Below, in pieces: positions 7,103 to 15,512 of a stretch of DNA of 64,000 nucleotides. The position numbers and the translations under genes were made by a program. This DNA is from Weissella thailandensis (lineage in GTDB: Bacteria; Bacillota; Bacilli; Lactobacillales; Lactobacillaceae). The stretch lies in assembly GCF_005405465.1 (NCBI RefSeq), contig NZ_BJEC01000001.1, positions 26,332-90,331 on the forward strand, read 5' to 3'. The first letter of the stretch is position 1. Every line of letters starts with the position of its first letter. The notes under the pieces were generated by a model. That model did not search any database. It was not told the DNA's origin and worked only from the letters and a program-made list of their open reading frames with translations.

Positions 7103-9055
7103 ATGAAAAAAAGTGTAGCCGCAAAACTACGCAATCAAGCCTATGATTTAGATTTAATCTGGCAGGTCCAAAATCCGAGTCCTACCATTTATCATTCTGA
7201 TTATATTCATTTTGGGAATGGAGTCGGCACGATTGTCACCATTTATGATTATCCCAAAGAAACGCAACAACAAATGTGGTTCCGTAATTTGTTAGATACG
7301 GATAACACGATTACGATTCTCAAAGTCGGGACTGAATCACGGGCCAAAGTCGAAAAAGCCTTACAAGATGCAGCGAATGCCAATAACGCGATTTTAGGGG
7401 ATAAGTGGCAAAACGATCAACGCAAGTTGTTGGCTGGTAATGAGTACCAACAAAATATGGCTGATTTAAATGACGCCTTAAACGGCCAAGAAATCTATAA
7501 ACGTCTATATGTTCGCGTATTATTTACCGAACGCACGATTGAAAAATTGCGCATGAAGCTAGATGATTTCCGACAACGTTTAAGTAACTACAAGTCGATG
7601 GTCTATGCTGGCGAAATGGCTAATCATATGCGCCAATTCTTTATTCCAGCGATGAAAGTACAAGATATTGCGCTCAAAGATAAAGGCTTCCCCATGAAAT
7701 CTTATTCATTGGCCGGCACTTATGCCTTTAACCAAACATTTTTGGCTGATCCACGGGGTGCCAATTTGGCCACGACTTTTCAAGGGGGTGAGGTCACCTT
7801 TGATCCCAGTCATTCAGATGGTAAACATCGTACCACGGCCTATAACTTAATTATTGGTGATTCTGGTTCAGGTAAATCAACCTGGATGCATCAACAACTG
7901 GACCCGCTATTTGCTCGTGGCGACACGATTTGGTTATTCGATCGTACCCGCCGGTACTTTCCCCACATTCAACAGTTGGGGGGCCTAATTCTAACCATGG
8001 ATGGTTCCCAAAACCGGGTTAATATCTTGCATATCTTTGGTACAGTGCTAGATGAACATGGTCAAATTGATGTCATTAATTCCTTTTTACAACACTTAGA
8101 AAAGGTTAAAACGTATTATGCCACCTTAAATCCAGAAGCCGGTGTGGGTGAATTGAATCTATTCATGGATGAATTACGACGCTTTTATATTGAAGATCAA
8201 GAGATGTGGTCGTATTCACCTGAAGATCACCCGGAAGAATTACGGATTATTGGATTAGATGCAAATGCCTATCCAACTTTGGAAACGTTTATTAGTTATC
8301 TACAAGCCCGACAACTAAATGCGCGTGACTTTACCGGTAATAACCGAGACCGCTTAGATAATATTGTCATGGTATTAAATAATCTTTTGAATCAATATGG
8401 CTCGAAAGTGAATGGTCATACGAATGTGCCTGATTTGTCAGACGAACAATTAATCATGTTTGATACGTCAGGTATGGCCGAATGGGAACCAAAAGTTTAC
8501 GCTGCGCAATATTTTAGTATTATGTCGTTAATGAATGCTTATGTCGTCATGAATGGGTATCAACAGTTAGCCCGAGAACAACGTGGTGAATTTACCAAGC
8601 AAACGGTTGCCAATGGAACGGCAGCACCGAAATACTTCTGGTGGATCCAGGATGAGGCTGATGACGTCATTAACTATAATAACCCGTTAGGCGTTTCGTT
8701 TGCCGATAAGATGATGCAACAACAGCGTAAGAATTACTTTGGGTTATTTATGATTTTCCCCGGTTTAAAGAACGTATTACCGACTGGACAACAACAAGAT
8801 TCAGAATAAACCCGTGCGATGACCGACTTTTTGAATCGTTTCCAAAATCATCATATTGGCCGGCTACCAGAAGATGACAAAAATCGTTATGCCAGCGTGA
8901 CGAGTCGTTCAGATGCCACGCCGGATCAATTAGATACGTTACCGATGTTACAAGTGGGACAATTCTTATTAATTCTGCGGGGTTACGAATCAATTTTTAT
9001 TACAGCTTATCGGCCAACCGATGCCCAATTACGGATGTATGGTGGAGGTATCTAA
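7103..9055 (+). pseudogene. VirB4/TrsE-type conjugation ATPase, interrupted by an in-frame stop
   Basis: One frame runs from ATG 7103 (GGAGG upstream) to the TAA at 9053-9055, 650 residues plus one internal TAA at 8807-8809. The first part (568 aa) has Walker A GDSGSGKST (about residues 252-260) and Walker B-like FWWIQDEADD. The remaining 81 aa continue in the same frame with no length change, ending at RMYGGGI. VirB4 ATPases of this kind are usually about 650 aa, so the stop is probably a nonsense mutation removing the C-terminal tail. Reinitiation at ATG 8819 is possible but lacks a clear ribosome site. Without VirB4 the transfer machine should not work. Confidence 0.85.
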
Positions 9056-9274
9056 ATGAGTCAAAAAGAACATAATAAAAGCCGTTTAAATCGTTATAAA
9101 CCCAGTACCATTCGGGCGGATGCACAACGGGATTATGAACATTATAAAGCAACAGGTGAATGGCCCAAAAAGGACCCGGCAGTGGTGAAACGCACGTTAC
9201 GTTTAGTCTTAATCACTGTCATGATTTTCTTAATGCTTGCCATCGTGTTGCTATTACAAGCGATAGGGGGTTAG
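9056..9274 (+). CDS. Single-pass membrane protein of the conjugation operon
   Basis: This 72-aa protein has a basic, charged N-terminal half (residues 1-48) and one strong membrane helix near the C-terminus (LVLITVMIFLMLAIVLLLQA). It starts immediately after the VirB4 stop. It sits where trsF-type genes lie in related operons, but I do not recognise a domain. Confidence 0.6.
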   Translation: MSQKEHNKSRLNRYKPSTIRADAQRDYEHYKATGEWPKKDPAVVKRTLRLVLITVMIFLMLAIVLLLQAIGG

Positions 9275-9277
9275 ACC

Positions 9278-10507
9278 ATGAAAAAAGCCATTACAGTCTG
9301 GTTTTGGGTTAAAATCTTGGTGCCGATACTGCTTGTGTTAATTGGTTTATTATTCTTCTTTCTGGTAGTGATTAATCTGTTAGCCGGTGGCAGTAGTGAT
9401 GATAGTCAAGTTTGCTACCCCAGTAATAACGACACTTCTGCTGGTGCCGGCATTGGTGGTGATTGGAAAGATAGTAAATCCAAAACCCACAAAGCGATGC
9501 AAGCAGCAGCTGATAAATTTAAAAATGAGTTACATATGAGCGGCGATAACATTGCTGCAGCATTAGCGATTGGGTTACGTGAAAGTCAATTTAATCCCAA
9601 AGCTGAAAATCCGAGCGGACAAGTGAAAGGGATTTGGCAATGGGGTGCTGGTGGTGTGAATGGTAATCGATATAAAGACACGCAAGACAATGTTGATAGC
9701 CAAGTTAATTTAGCAATTAAAGAATTAAAGTCTAGTCATGCAGCCACCTTAACGCATATGCGTAATGCCGACTTAACGCATTCGTTAGAAGCATGGGACG
9801 TGCATTTTGAAGGTGTCGCCGCCTCGGACCCACAGCGTAAGTCAACACAAACCTTAGCGACAGCGCAAAGGGTTAAGCAGGTGTTTAAGTTAGACTTTTC
9901 CGGGAGCTTAACGGACCTCACCGGCGATGATGCCACCACGGCTCAAGGTGGTGCCACATTGAACCCTAATAATTGTCCACCAGCAACTGGAACGAGTTCT
10001 GGATTACCCGTTAAAGGCCAGTACAACATTACCGGGGGTTATCCGAACTACCAAGGTGCCGGGGGTAGTCCGCATTACGGCATGGACTTTCAAACGGTGG
10101 GCGCCAAGGAAAATGGTGATGCCAGCAATGTTTATGCTGTTGCCGACGGTAAAGTCTATACCAAAGCCTTTGATGCCACGGGGGGTAACAATGTCATTAT
10201 CAAAAATAACGATGGTAGTTATACCTATTATGGGCATGCCCCTTCACAAGAATCAATTGTTGTAAATAAAGGGGATACCGTCCATAAAGGACAACATATC
10301 TCACACCAAGGCCAAACCGGTCTCGCAACGGGTGTGCATGTGCACTTTGGGGTTAATAAGAAGAAGCCCGCTTTCGCACCTCAATCAGATGGGCTCGTAA
10401 GTGGTGGCGATTATCTATCAAAAGTGCCCCGTAAAGCAGTTCCGGAAAAGGGGCAAACCATACCTGCCGGACCATTTTCAACTGATCAAGACAAAGATAA
10501 AAAGTAG
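9278..10507 (+). CDS. Two-domain peptidoglycan hydrolase of the transfer machine (lysozyme-like plus M23 peptidase)
   Basis: This 409-aa protein has an N-terminal membrane anchor (residues about 9-37). A phage-tail-lysozyme-like domain follows (about 60-200, ALAIGLRESQFNPKAENPSG with the catalytic-type Glu, then GIWQWG). The C-terminal LytM/M23 domain (about 245-380) shows the zinc motifs HYGMDF and HVHFGV. Proteins of this build (TrsG/VirB1-like) open the cell wall locally for the conjugation channel. It lies between two small membrane proteins and overlaps neither. Both catalytic domains look intact. Confidence 0.85.
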   Translation: MKKAITVWFWVKILVPILLVLIGLLFFFLVVINLLAGGSSDDSQVCYPSNNDTSAGAGIGGDWKDSKSKTHKAMQAAADKFKNELHMSGDNIAAALAIGLRESQFNPKAENPSGQVKGIWQWGAGGVNGNRYKDTQDNVDSQVNLAIKELKSSHAATLTHMRNADLTHSLEAWDVHFEGVAASDPQRKSTQTLATAQRVKQVFKLDFSGSLTDLTGDDATTAQGGATLNPNNCPPATGTSSGLPVKGQYNITGGYPNYQGAGGSPHYGMDFQTVGAKENGDASNVYAVADGKVYTKAFDATGGNNVIIKNNDGSYTYYGHAPSQESIVVNKGDTVHKGQHISHQGQTGLATGVHVHFGVNKKKPAFAPQSDGLVSGGDYLSKVPRKAVPEKGQTIPAGPFSTDQDKDKK

Positions 10508-10516
10508 GTATTAAAC

Positions 10517-10924
10517 ATGAAAGTTAAACAATATGCAACCACGATACTGGCTTTGTTAGTGAGTATTGTGATTGCCGTTGGCGGTTACTGGACATGGCGT
10601 AATTATACGTACCATGACACCAAGCAGCCCCAACAAATCTTACAGCAACAACAGAAAACACAGGATGACGTCGTGTTAATTTTTCATAAAACGGGTTGTC
10701 CGGATTGTCAGCAAGTGGTCCGACAGGTGAATCAAGCCGTGCAAGCAGGCCAAGCCGATCACTACGTGATGGTGGATACCAAAGATTCAAACTTATATCA
10801 AAAATATAATGTGATTGAAGTACCCACGGCCATTCATTTAAAGGCCGGTCAGGAAGTGGCCCGGTACGCAGGTGCCAATAATCCGGATCGTTTAGTTAAC
10901 GTCATTAAAGCCACGAAGGAGTAA
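10517..10924 (+). CDS. Membrane-anchored thioredoxin-like protein
   Basis: This 135-aa protein has an N-terminal membrane helix (about residues 8-25) and a thioredoxin fold with the redox motif GCPDCQQ (CxxC). The cis-proline region is VIEVPTAIHL. It would act outside the membrane, most likely helping disulfide formation or reduction in secreted transfer proteins. Thioredoxin-like genes are common in lactobacillar transfer operons. Confidence 0.8.
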   Translation: MKVKQYATTILALLVSIVIAVGGYWTWRNYTYHDTKQPQQILQQQQKTQDDVVLIFHKTGCPDCQQVVRQVNQAVQAGQADHYVMVDTKDSNLYQKYNVIEVPTAIHLKAGQEVARYAGANNPDRLVNVIKATKE

Positions 10925-10927
10925 GCC

Positions 10928-11515
10928 ATGGACAAACAAAAAGTCACGAAAGGGCTACTGAAACTAGTATTAGGGTTAAGCATAATCTTTGCGGTTCTGG
11001 CCTTTGTTTACGACCAAAAGCAGTCCCAGCAACAACAGACAACTCAACAGCAAGTCCAACAAGTCAAACACCAACAAAAAAATACCCAGCAAAAACGCCA
11101 AACCCAAGAAAAATTAGTTGCTGATGCCGTTTATCAAAAGCGGGCGGTGGCATTTTTGAATCGTGCGTTAGCGCGTGCCACGAAATCAGGAGATATTAGT
11201 GCTAAGGATGAGACTTATGGGAACGCCGATGTTTATACGGCGATTCAAGCAATGGCCGGTATGAATAGCGGCATGAAATTAACCCATCATGATTTACAAT
11301 TCAACAAAATGGCTGATGGGGAAATTGTCGGTGAGGGTCAAATTGAGATTGAAGCCTTTGGTATTTCGGATGATAAAAAGGCTAAGACGCGCCATGTCAA
11401 ATCAAAATTTACCGTCTTATTGACCTTAGACCAATATCAAGGTCAGTTACGCGTTGAAAGCATCAAGTTAGGGGAGGTGAAAGCCAGTGAAAATGCCAAA
11501 GATACCGTCTACTAA
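10928..11515 (+). CDS. Membrane-anchored conjugation protein (VirB8-like layout)
   Basis: This 195-aa protein has one membrane helix (about residues 10-27), a Gln-rich linker (residues 32-62, nearly half Q) and a C-terminal folded part. That layout is shared with VirB8/TcpC-type scaffold proteins, whose outer domain has an NTF2-like fold. No specific motif proves the family. The end overlaps the next gene by 29 nt, so translation is probably coupled. Confidence 0.55.
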   Translation: MDKQKVTKGLLKLVLGLSIIFAVLAFVYDQKQSQQQQTTQQQVQQVKHQQKNTQQKRQTQEKLVADAVYQKRAVAFLNRALARATKSGDISAKDETYGNADVYTAIQAMAGMNSGMKLTHHDLQFNKMADGEIVGEGQIEIEAFGISDDKKAKTRHVKSKFTVLLTLDQYQGQLRVESIKLGEVKASENAKDTVY

Positions 11516-12086
11516 GTGGTTCTATTTGATTACTAGCGGGTTAAGTGTTGTGGCCATCGTGATGGGGTGTGTCTTCATGCTTAATGGAGCTAATCATCAA
11601 ACTGAACGTCAGCAACAGCAAGCACACATTAAGCAACAACAGACGCAATGTAAGTTGTCAAACTTTGAACGAGAACGCCCGTTGTGTAGTCGGACTGAAG
11701 AACGGTTAGATACGTTTATGAGTGCTTACTTTAATTATGATGATCAAAAAGCCTATAATCAGCGCCGTCAAGCCGCTAAAAAAGTGGTGAGTCCCGCAGT
11801 TTATGATAACCGACGGTTATTTAAAGAAGATAAGTACAGTAAAACCCGGCAGTTAGGCTTACAATCGACGTTTGTTAAAAATCAGATTGTGCCAACCAAA
11901 ATTACCGATCAGCAACTAGAAGCAACCGTTTATACAACGCAAGAGTTAAACTTTAAAGATGAAGAAGGGCAAGATACCATTAAAGTTTTTCATATTATGT
12001 ATGATGGCAAAACTGATAAACTAGTTAAAATTGATCAACAGGGGGTCTACAATATCGCCGTTGATAGTACGGAAACTGTTGATTAA
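11487..12086 (+). CDS. Second membrane-anchored conjugation protein (VirB8-like layout)
   Basis: This 199-aa protein has an N-terminal membrane helix (about residues 11-31) and a Q/H-rich stretch. An outer domain contains a Cys pair (QCKLSNF...PLCSRTE) that could form a disulfide, in keeping with the thioredoxin gene two genes upstream. The start is a GTG/ATG cluster inside the previous gene (GGGGAGGTG nearby). Similar size and layout to its neighbour suggest a related scaffold role. Confidence 0.55.
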   Translation: MKMPKIPSTKWFYLITSGLSVVAIVMGCVFMLNGANHQTERQQQQAHIKQQQTQCKLSNFERERPLCSRTEERLDTFMSAYFNYDDQKAYNQRRQAAKKVVSPAVYDNRRLFKEDKYSKTRQLGLQSTFVKNQIVPTKITDQQLEATVYTTQELNFKDEEGQDTIKVFHIMYDGKTDKLVKIDQQGVYNIAVDSTETVD

Positions 12087-12119
12087 TAAAAGTATTCCAA
12101 ATTAAGAGGAGGGCGTCAT

Positions 12120-12422
12120 ATGAATTGGATACCACACATTATGGCTGCTGGTCAGGGGGATTTAAATAGTCCAGCAGCGCAAGAGTTGGGCCACAAATAT
12201 TGGCAAACGTCGGCACAAGGACATTATATTGTTGATTATGATGCCAAGTACTTTAGTAGTTTAATTGAACTCAGTCGGTATTTACGCGTCACCCAAGTCC
12301 AATTGAGATTAGCAATGATCAAGGCTGACGAACGTCATAGTCATCAATTCACGATGAATGATCATATTATTCGCTTTAATAACAATGAGGGCTATCAATC
12401 ATTTTTGAAGCCCCAATCATAA
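12120..12422 (+). CDS. Hypothetical protein, last gene of first conjugation operon
   Basis: This 100-aa soluble protein has a good ribosome site (AAGAGGAGGGCG). No recognised domain. Its stop falls directly at the edge of the second GTATACG palindrome cluster, which starts at 12423. Confidence 0.55.
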   Translation: MNWIPHIMAAGQGDLNSPAAQELGHKYWQTSAQGHYIVDYDAKYFSSLIELSRYLRVTQVQLRLAMIKADERHSHQFTMNDHIIRFNNNEGYQSFLKPQS

Positions 12423-12490
12423 ACGTATACGCATTAACATACGAGTAAGTATACGGTATATCATACGCAATCGTATACGATACGTATACG
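12423..12490. repeat. Second GTATACG palindrome cluster
   Basis: It holds several CGTATACG units, including CGTATACGATACGTATACG near 12472-12490. The core TATACGATACGTATA also occurs at 5869-5883. The cluster lies between the two conjugation operons, so the parA partner protein may bind here and influence the pilin operon as well as partition. Confidence 0.7.
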
Positions 12491-12550
12491 TAAAATTATC
12501 GTTCGTGACAATTAGTTAATGTGCTATACTAACTTTGGTAATTAGATTTC

Positions 12551-12609
12551 AAGAACAACCGTTCACTTGGTGCCGTGCACTGCCAAGTTGAGCGGTTATT
12601 CTTTTTTTA
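12551..12609 (+). terminator. Strong terminator hairpin, possibly ending a short RNA
   Basis: AACCGTTCACTTGG (12557-12570) pairs imperfectly with CCAAGTTGAGCGGTT (12583-12597), followed by TATTCTTTTTTT. A TATACT hexamer at about 12526-12531 lies just upstream, so a short transcript of about 70 nt may be made and stopped here. It ends the first conjugation operon in any case. Confidence 0.75.
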
Positions 12610-12621
12610 ATGACTTAAAAA

Positions 12622-12668
12622 TTTCTTTGGGACACTTTTACATAGGCCTTTAAAAATTCGTTACGATA
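12622..12668 (+). promoter_or_regulatory. 47-bp conserved promoter-region block, copy 2
   Basis: Matches 5998-6044 with two mismatches. It lies just after the terminator and 47 nt before the pilin gene. It probably carries the promoter and shared control site of the second operon. Confidence 0.6.
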
Positions 12669-12714
12669 GGGTTGCACTAGAGATAGTGACATTTAAATTT
12701 TTGGAGGTCAGACA

Positions 12715-13086
12715 ATGACAACATATACAAAACCATGGTCACGCGGCTTCGTGACGGCAACGCTTAGTGTAGGGACAATACTATTAGCTAGTAGTCAAGC
12801 AACCTTAGTCCACGCAGCTGCTTTGGAAGAAACGGCTAAAAACACCGGTAGTAAAGTGATTACCTTTTTAATTTTGCTAACGGTTGTTTTAGGAGCGATT
12901 GGGGCCGCTTTAGGTATTGCCATGATGGCATCAGGTAATCAAATGCTGCATGCGTCTGGTACGAAAAAAATCATGATTGGTTTAGCAAGTATTGTGGGAA
13001 TCCTATGCTTGAGCCTTGGGGTAACTTGGATCGTTAATACCGTTACCAGTGCCGGTGGTGGCTTTAACTGGACTTGGCCATTTTAA
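12715..13086 (+). CDS. TrbC/VirB2-like pilin precursor
   Basis: This 123-aa protein has an N-terminal signal peptide (residues 1 to about 35, ending VHAAA) and two membrane helices (about 48-72 and 86-110) joined by a short basic loop. This is the VirB2/TrbC pilin layout. A GGAGG site precedes the ATG. VirB2-like proteins form the pilus or channel subunit of type IV secretion systems. Its separation from the other genes, with its own promoter block, suggests separate control of pilin level. Confidence 0.72.
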   Translation: MTTYTKPWSRGFVTATLSVGTILLASSQATLVHAAALEETAKNTGSKVITFLILLTVVLGAIGAALGIAMMASGNQMLHASGTKKIMIGLASIVGILCLSLGVTWIVNTVTSAGGGFNWTWPF

Positions 13087-13117
13087 GCGGCTGTATTTAA
13101 TTTGAAAGGAGGGACAT

Positions 13118-14971
13118 ATGCATTGGTTAAAAGCAAAGAAACGACAACCGCCGGTTGATTTAGGCGATTATCGCGCCCAAGTGGTTAAAAGTACGTTAGA
13201 TCGTGACAATCCGTTGATTAAACAATTGCTGGCTGATACGGGTCAAGTGATGCAAACCTGGCCTAATCTGAAACTAGATGAGTTAAAAACGCTGACAGAA
13301 AAAATACAACAAAACGTGGTGACTTCTACCGGTGAAGTGGTGCCGTTAGGTGACATCAGCTTTTTAACGGTAGACCCGAAAAACCCGAAGAAAACGGTGG
13401 AAACGGGCTTAACCTGGGAAAACGCTGTGGTAAGAAGCGACATGGAAAATTTTGTCGTGGAAATAGTCAATCAAGTATTGAACGATGAACAAGTACGTCT
13501 GGCCGATGATTTGACGTATCAAGAATTAACAGACGCATTGACAGCCTTTTTAACTGCCAGTCATGAGCTAGGAGGCTTTACTGATCAAGAGTTACCGACC
13601 TTGCCCAGTGAAGACGAATATATTGAAGCCGTTGAGCATAATGAGCTCTTTAACCGGTTACCACAACGGTTAGTGGTTCGTGATGAACCCACGACTGATC
13701 AACCTGAACAGACGGTTAAATCAAGCCAACCACAATCTGAAACAACCTTATCAGAAGCTTCATCACAAGCAGCTAACGATGCTGAACCAGCTAGTGCAGC
13801 TAGTCAAGCTGCAACAGCAGCTGTCGCAGATGCTGCTTCGGTTGCCACGCAACCGGTAATGCCAGCTGCAGCTACCGCCGATAGCACTTTAACCATTGCC
13901 AAACTTATTCAAGCCTTTCAAGTTAAAACTTCGTTTTTCAAAACGAAACCGTTGGATGAAAAACAAACGGTGGTACCGGAAAGCGATGATTATGTTGACG
14001 TGATGATGGTACGCGAAACTAAAGAAGCAAATGCCTTCATGCAACAAACCGCCGATAAGGTGGCCGATGCTTACCGTGAGACACTGACGCAAAACATTGC
14101 CGATGTGCATGAAGATACGCAAGCCATTGATGACTTGCTAACAACAGATTGGCAAACACCAATTAAACAACAGGTAACGCAACGCCATACGAAAGATTAT
14201 GGCAATCGTTTGGACAATTCGTTAGCAGCTTTAGATAATGATTATCAACAGGCTGTTGCCGAAGAAGAACAACGTCATGAACAAACGTTAACCAAGCTTG
14301 AACAGCAATTAACCATTGATAAAGCCAAAACAACGGCTAAATTAACGGGTGATCGTGACCAAATTATTCAACATGAAATTGCCCAAATTATTACCACGCA
14401 AAAGCAATATATCGAGCAAGAAGTGCAACAATTACGCTATAACCAAGCCGAATTTAAACGCCACAAAGTGATTGACCAAATTGTGGCTGGGCAAAAGGAA
14501 GCTAATGACTTAATGACAAAAGCTTATCGGCAGTTATCAAGTGATTTAGAAGTACGCCGCCAAGATTTTATTAAGGAACATGAACATGCCTTAGGCATCC
14601 GTGAGGATTCAGATAAAGCCCAAGCTGAAAAGGAACGCCTCCAATTTGCGAATGCAGAAGTGCTTAATCTTGAGAAACGCCATGACCAATTGAAATCAGT
14701 TAAAATGGCCCTAGAAGGTCAAATTGGTCAACTGCAAGCTGAATCATCTAAGTGGCAATTCCGTGCGGAAACGGCTCAAGAAGATTTGGAACGCGTTAAG
14801 CAACAATTGGTTGAAGTTAATCAACAATATGAGCATCGTTTACAGAGTGATCAAGTCGATTTAGCCCAACACCAAGAATTGGCACAACAAGCCTGCCAAG
14901 CTAAGTTAGCCAAGTGGTTACATCCATTTAAAAATCGGCAAAAAGAAACGAAGCATGTCTCACAGCCGTGA
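13118..14971 (+). CDS. Large coiled-coil protein of the conjugation block
   Basis: This 617-aa protein has no membrane segment or enzyme motif. The N-terminal 190 residues are mixed. Residues about 195-250 form a low-complexity Ala/Ser/Gln/Thr linker. From about 320 to 600 it is strongly coiled-coil, rich in Q, E and K (EEEQRHEQTLTKLEQQLTI, for example). GAAAGGAGGG precedes the ATG. It follows the pilin gene by 31 nt and is likely cotranscribed. It could be a structural or surface-linked transfer factor. I do not recognise the family. Confidence 0.6.
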   Translation: MHWLKAKKRQPPVDLGDYRAQVVKSTLDRDNPLIKQLLADTGQVMQTWPNLKLDELKTLTEKIQQNVVTSTGEVVPLGDISFLTVDPKNPKKTVETGLTWENAVVRSDMENFVVEIVNQVLNDEQVRLADDLTYQELTDALTAFLTASHELGGFTDQELPTLPSEDEYIEAVEHNELFNRLPQRLVVRDEPTTDQPEQTVKSSQPQSETTLSEASSQAANDAEPASAASQAATAAVADAASVATQPVMPAAATADSTLTIAKLIQAFQVKTSFFKTKPLDEKQTVVPESDDYVDVMMVRETKEANAFMQQTADKVADAYRETLTQNIADVHEDTQAIDDLLTTDWQTPIKQQVTQRHTKDYGNRLDNSLAALDNDYQQAVAEEEQRHEQTLTKLEQQLTIDKAKTTAKLTGDRDQIIQHEIAQIITTQKQYIEQEVQQLRYNQAEFKRHKVIDQIVAGQKEANDLMTKAYRQLSSDLEVRRQDFIKEHEHALGIREDSDKAQAEKERLQFANAEVLNLEKRHDQLKSVKMALEGQIGQLQAESSKWQFRAETAQEDLERVKQQLVEVNQQYEHRLQSDQVDLAQHQELAQQACQAKLAKWLHPFKNRQKETKHVSQP

Positions 14972-15149
14972 GACGAATCACGTCATGCCTGGTGGTTAGT
15001 CTTAGATTGGCTGAGTTTCGAAATTTGTCGATATAATAATCTTGTGTGGATAGTAAAGTGCCACAAAAAATGGAGGGAATATGAATACGATAACATAGAT
15101 AAATATTATGTAATACATTTTTAAAATTAGATTTAATATATGATATAAT

Positions 15150-15246
15150 AGCCGCGTGGATTTACAGAAAATTAGATATACCTAGTTTTCATGACGCTTT
15201 AAATGGTAGTTATTAAAAGACATTCACTATAAATGAATGTCTTTTT
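15150..15246 (+). ncRNA. Candidate short RNA with its own terminator
   Basis: GATATAATAG near 15141-15150 could be a -10 element. A hairpin, AAAAGACATTCA (15215-15226) with TGAATGTCTTTT (15234-15245) and a T run, ends the unit. No open frame of note lies between. The transcript would be about 95 nt. This rests only on promoter and terminator signals, so it is weak evidence. Confidence 0.35.
15215..15246 (+). terminator. Hairpin terminator
   Basis: Perfect 12-bp stem AAAAGACATTCA / TGAATGTCTTTT with a 7-nt loop, followed by T's. It lies downstream of the conjugation block and of the candidate short RNA. Confidence 0.75.
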
Positions 15247-15512
15247 GATTACGTAATGATTTTTTAAATCAACTTGTAAAAAAATATTCAAAAAAATAAT
15301 TATGGAGTAGTATCTATGATAGAGTAGCCGATTTAGTAGTTGAATAAGTATTAATTAACCATGACGGAAGTTATTTATCAATTAACCTTCTGTAACGTGA
15401 TTTAAAAACTGCTAGACGATTTTTAATCGATATATTTCTTTATATGTGGTATTACTTTGTTCATAGTATCTAGAGAGTTGAATTGCCAATAAATATAGAA
15501 AGTTGTTATAAA

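Larger units (their letters stand above)
14972..15512. other. Intergenic junction between conjugation block and RM-like operon
   Basis: About 540 bases with no supported protein gene. It contains the degenerate sequence GTGTGGATAGTAAAGTGCCA (15045-15064), similar to 21492-21510, and a candidate short RNA (about 15150-15246). The promoter of the RM-like operon must lie between 15250 and 15500 but is not obvious. Confidence 0.5.

Noticed and set aside
13790-13870. Coding microsatellite or surface-repeat domain in the coiled-coil protein
   Set aside because: The Ala/Ser-rich stretch is low complexity but has no fixed repeat unit. It is treated as a linker.
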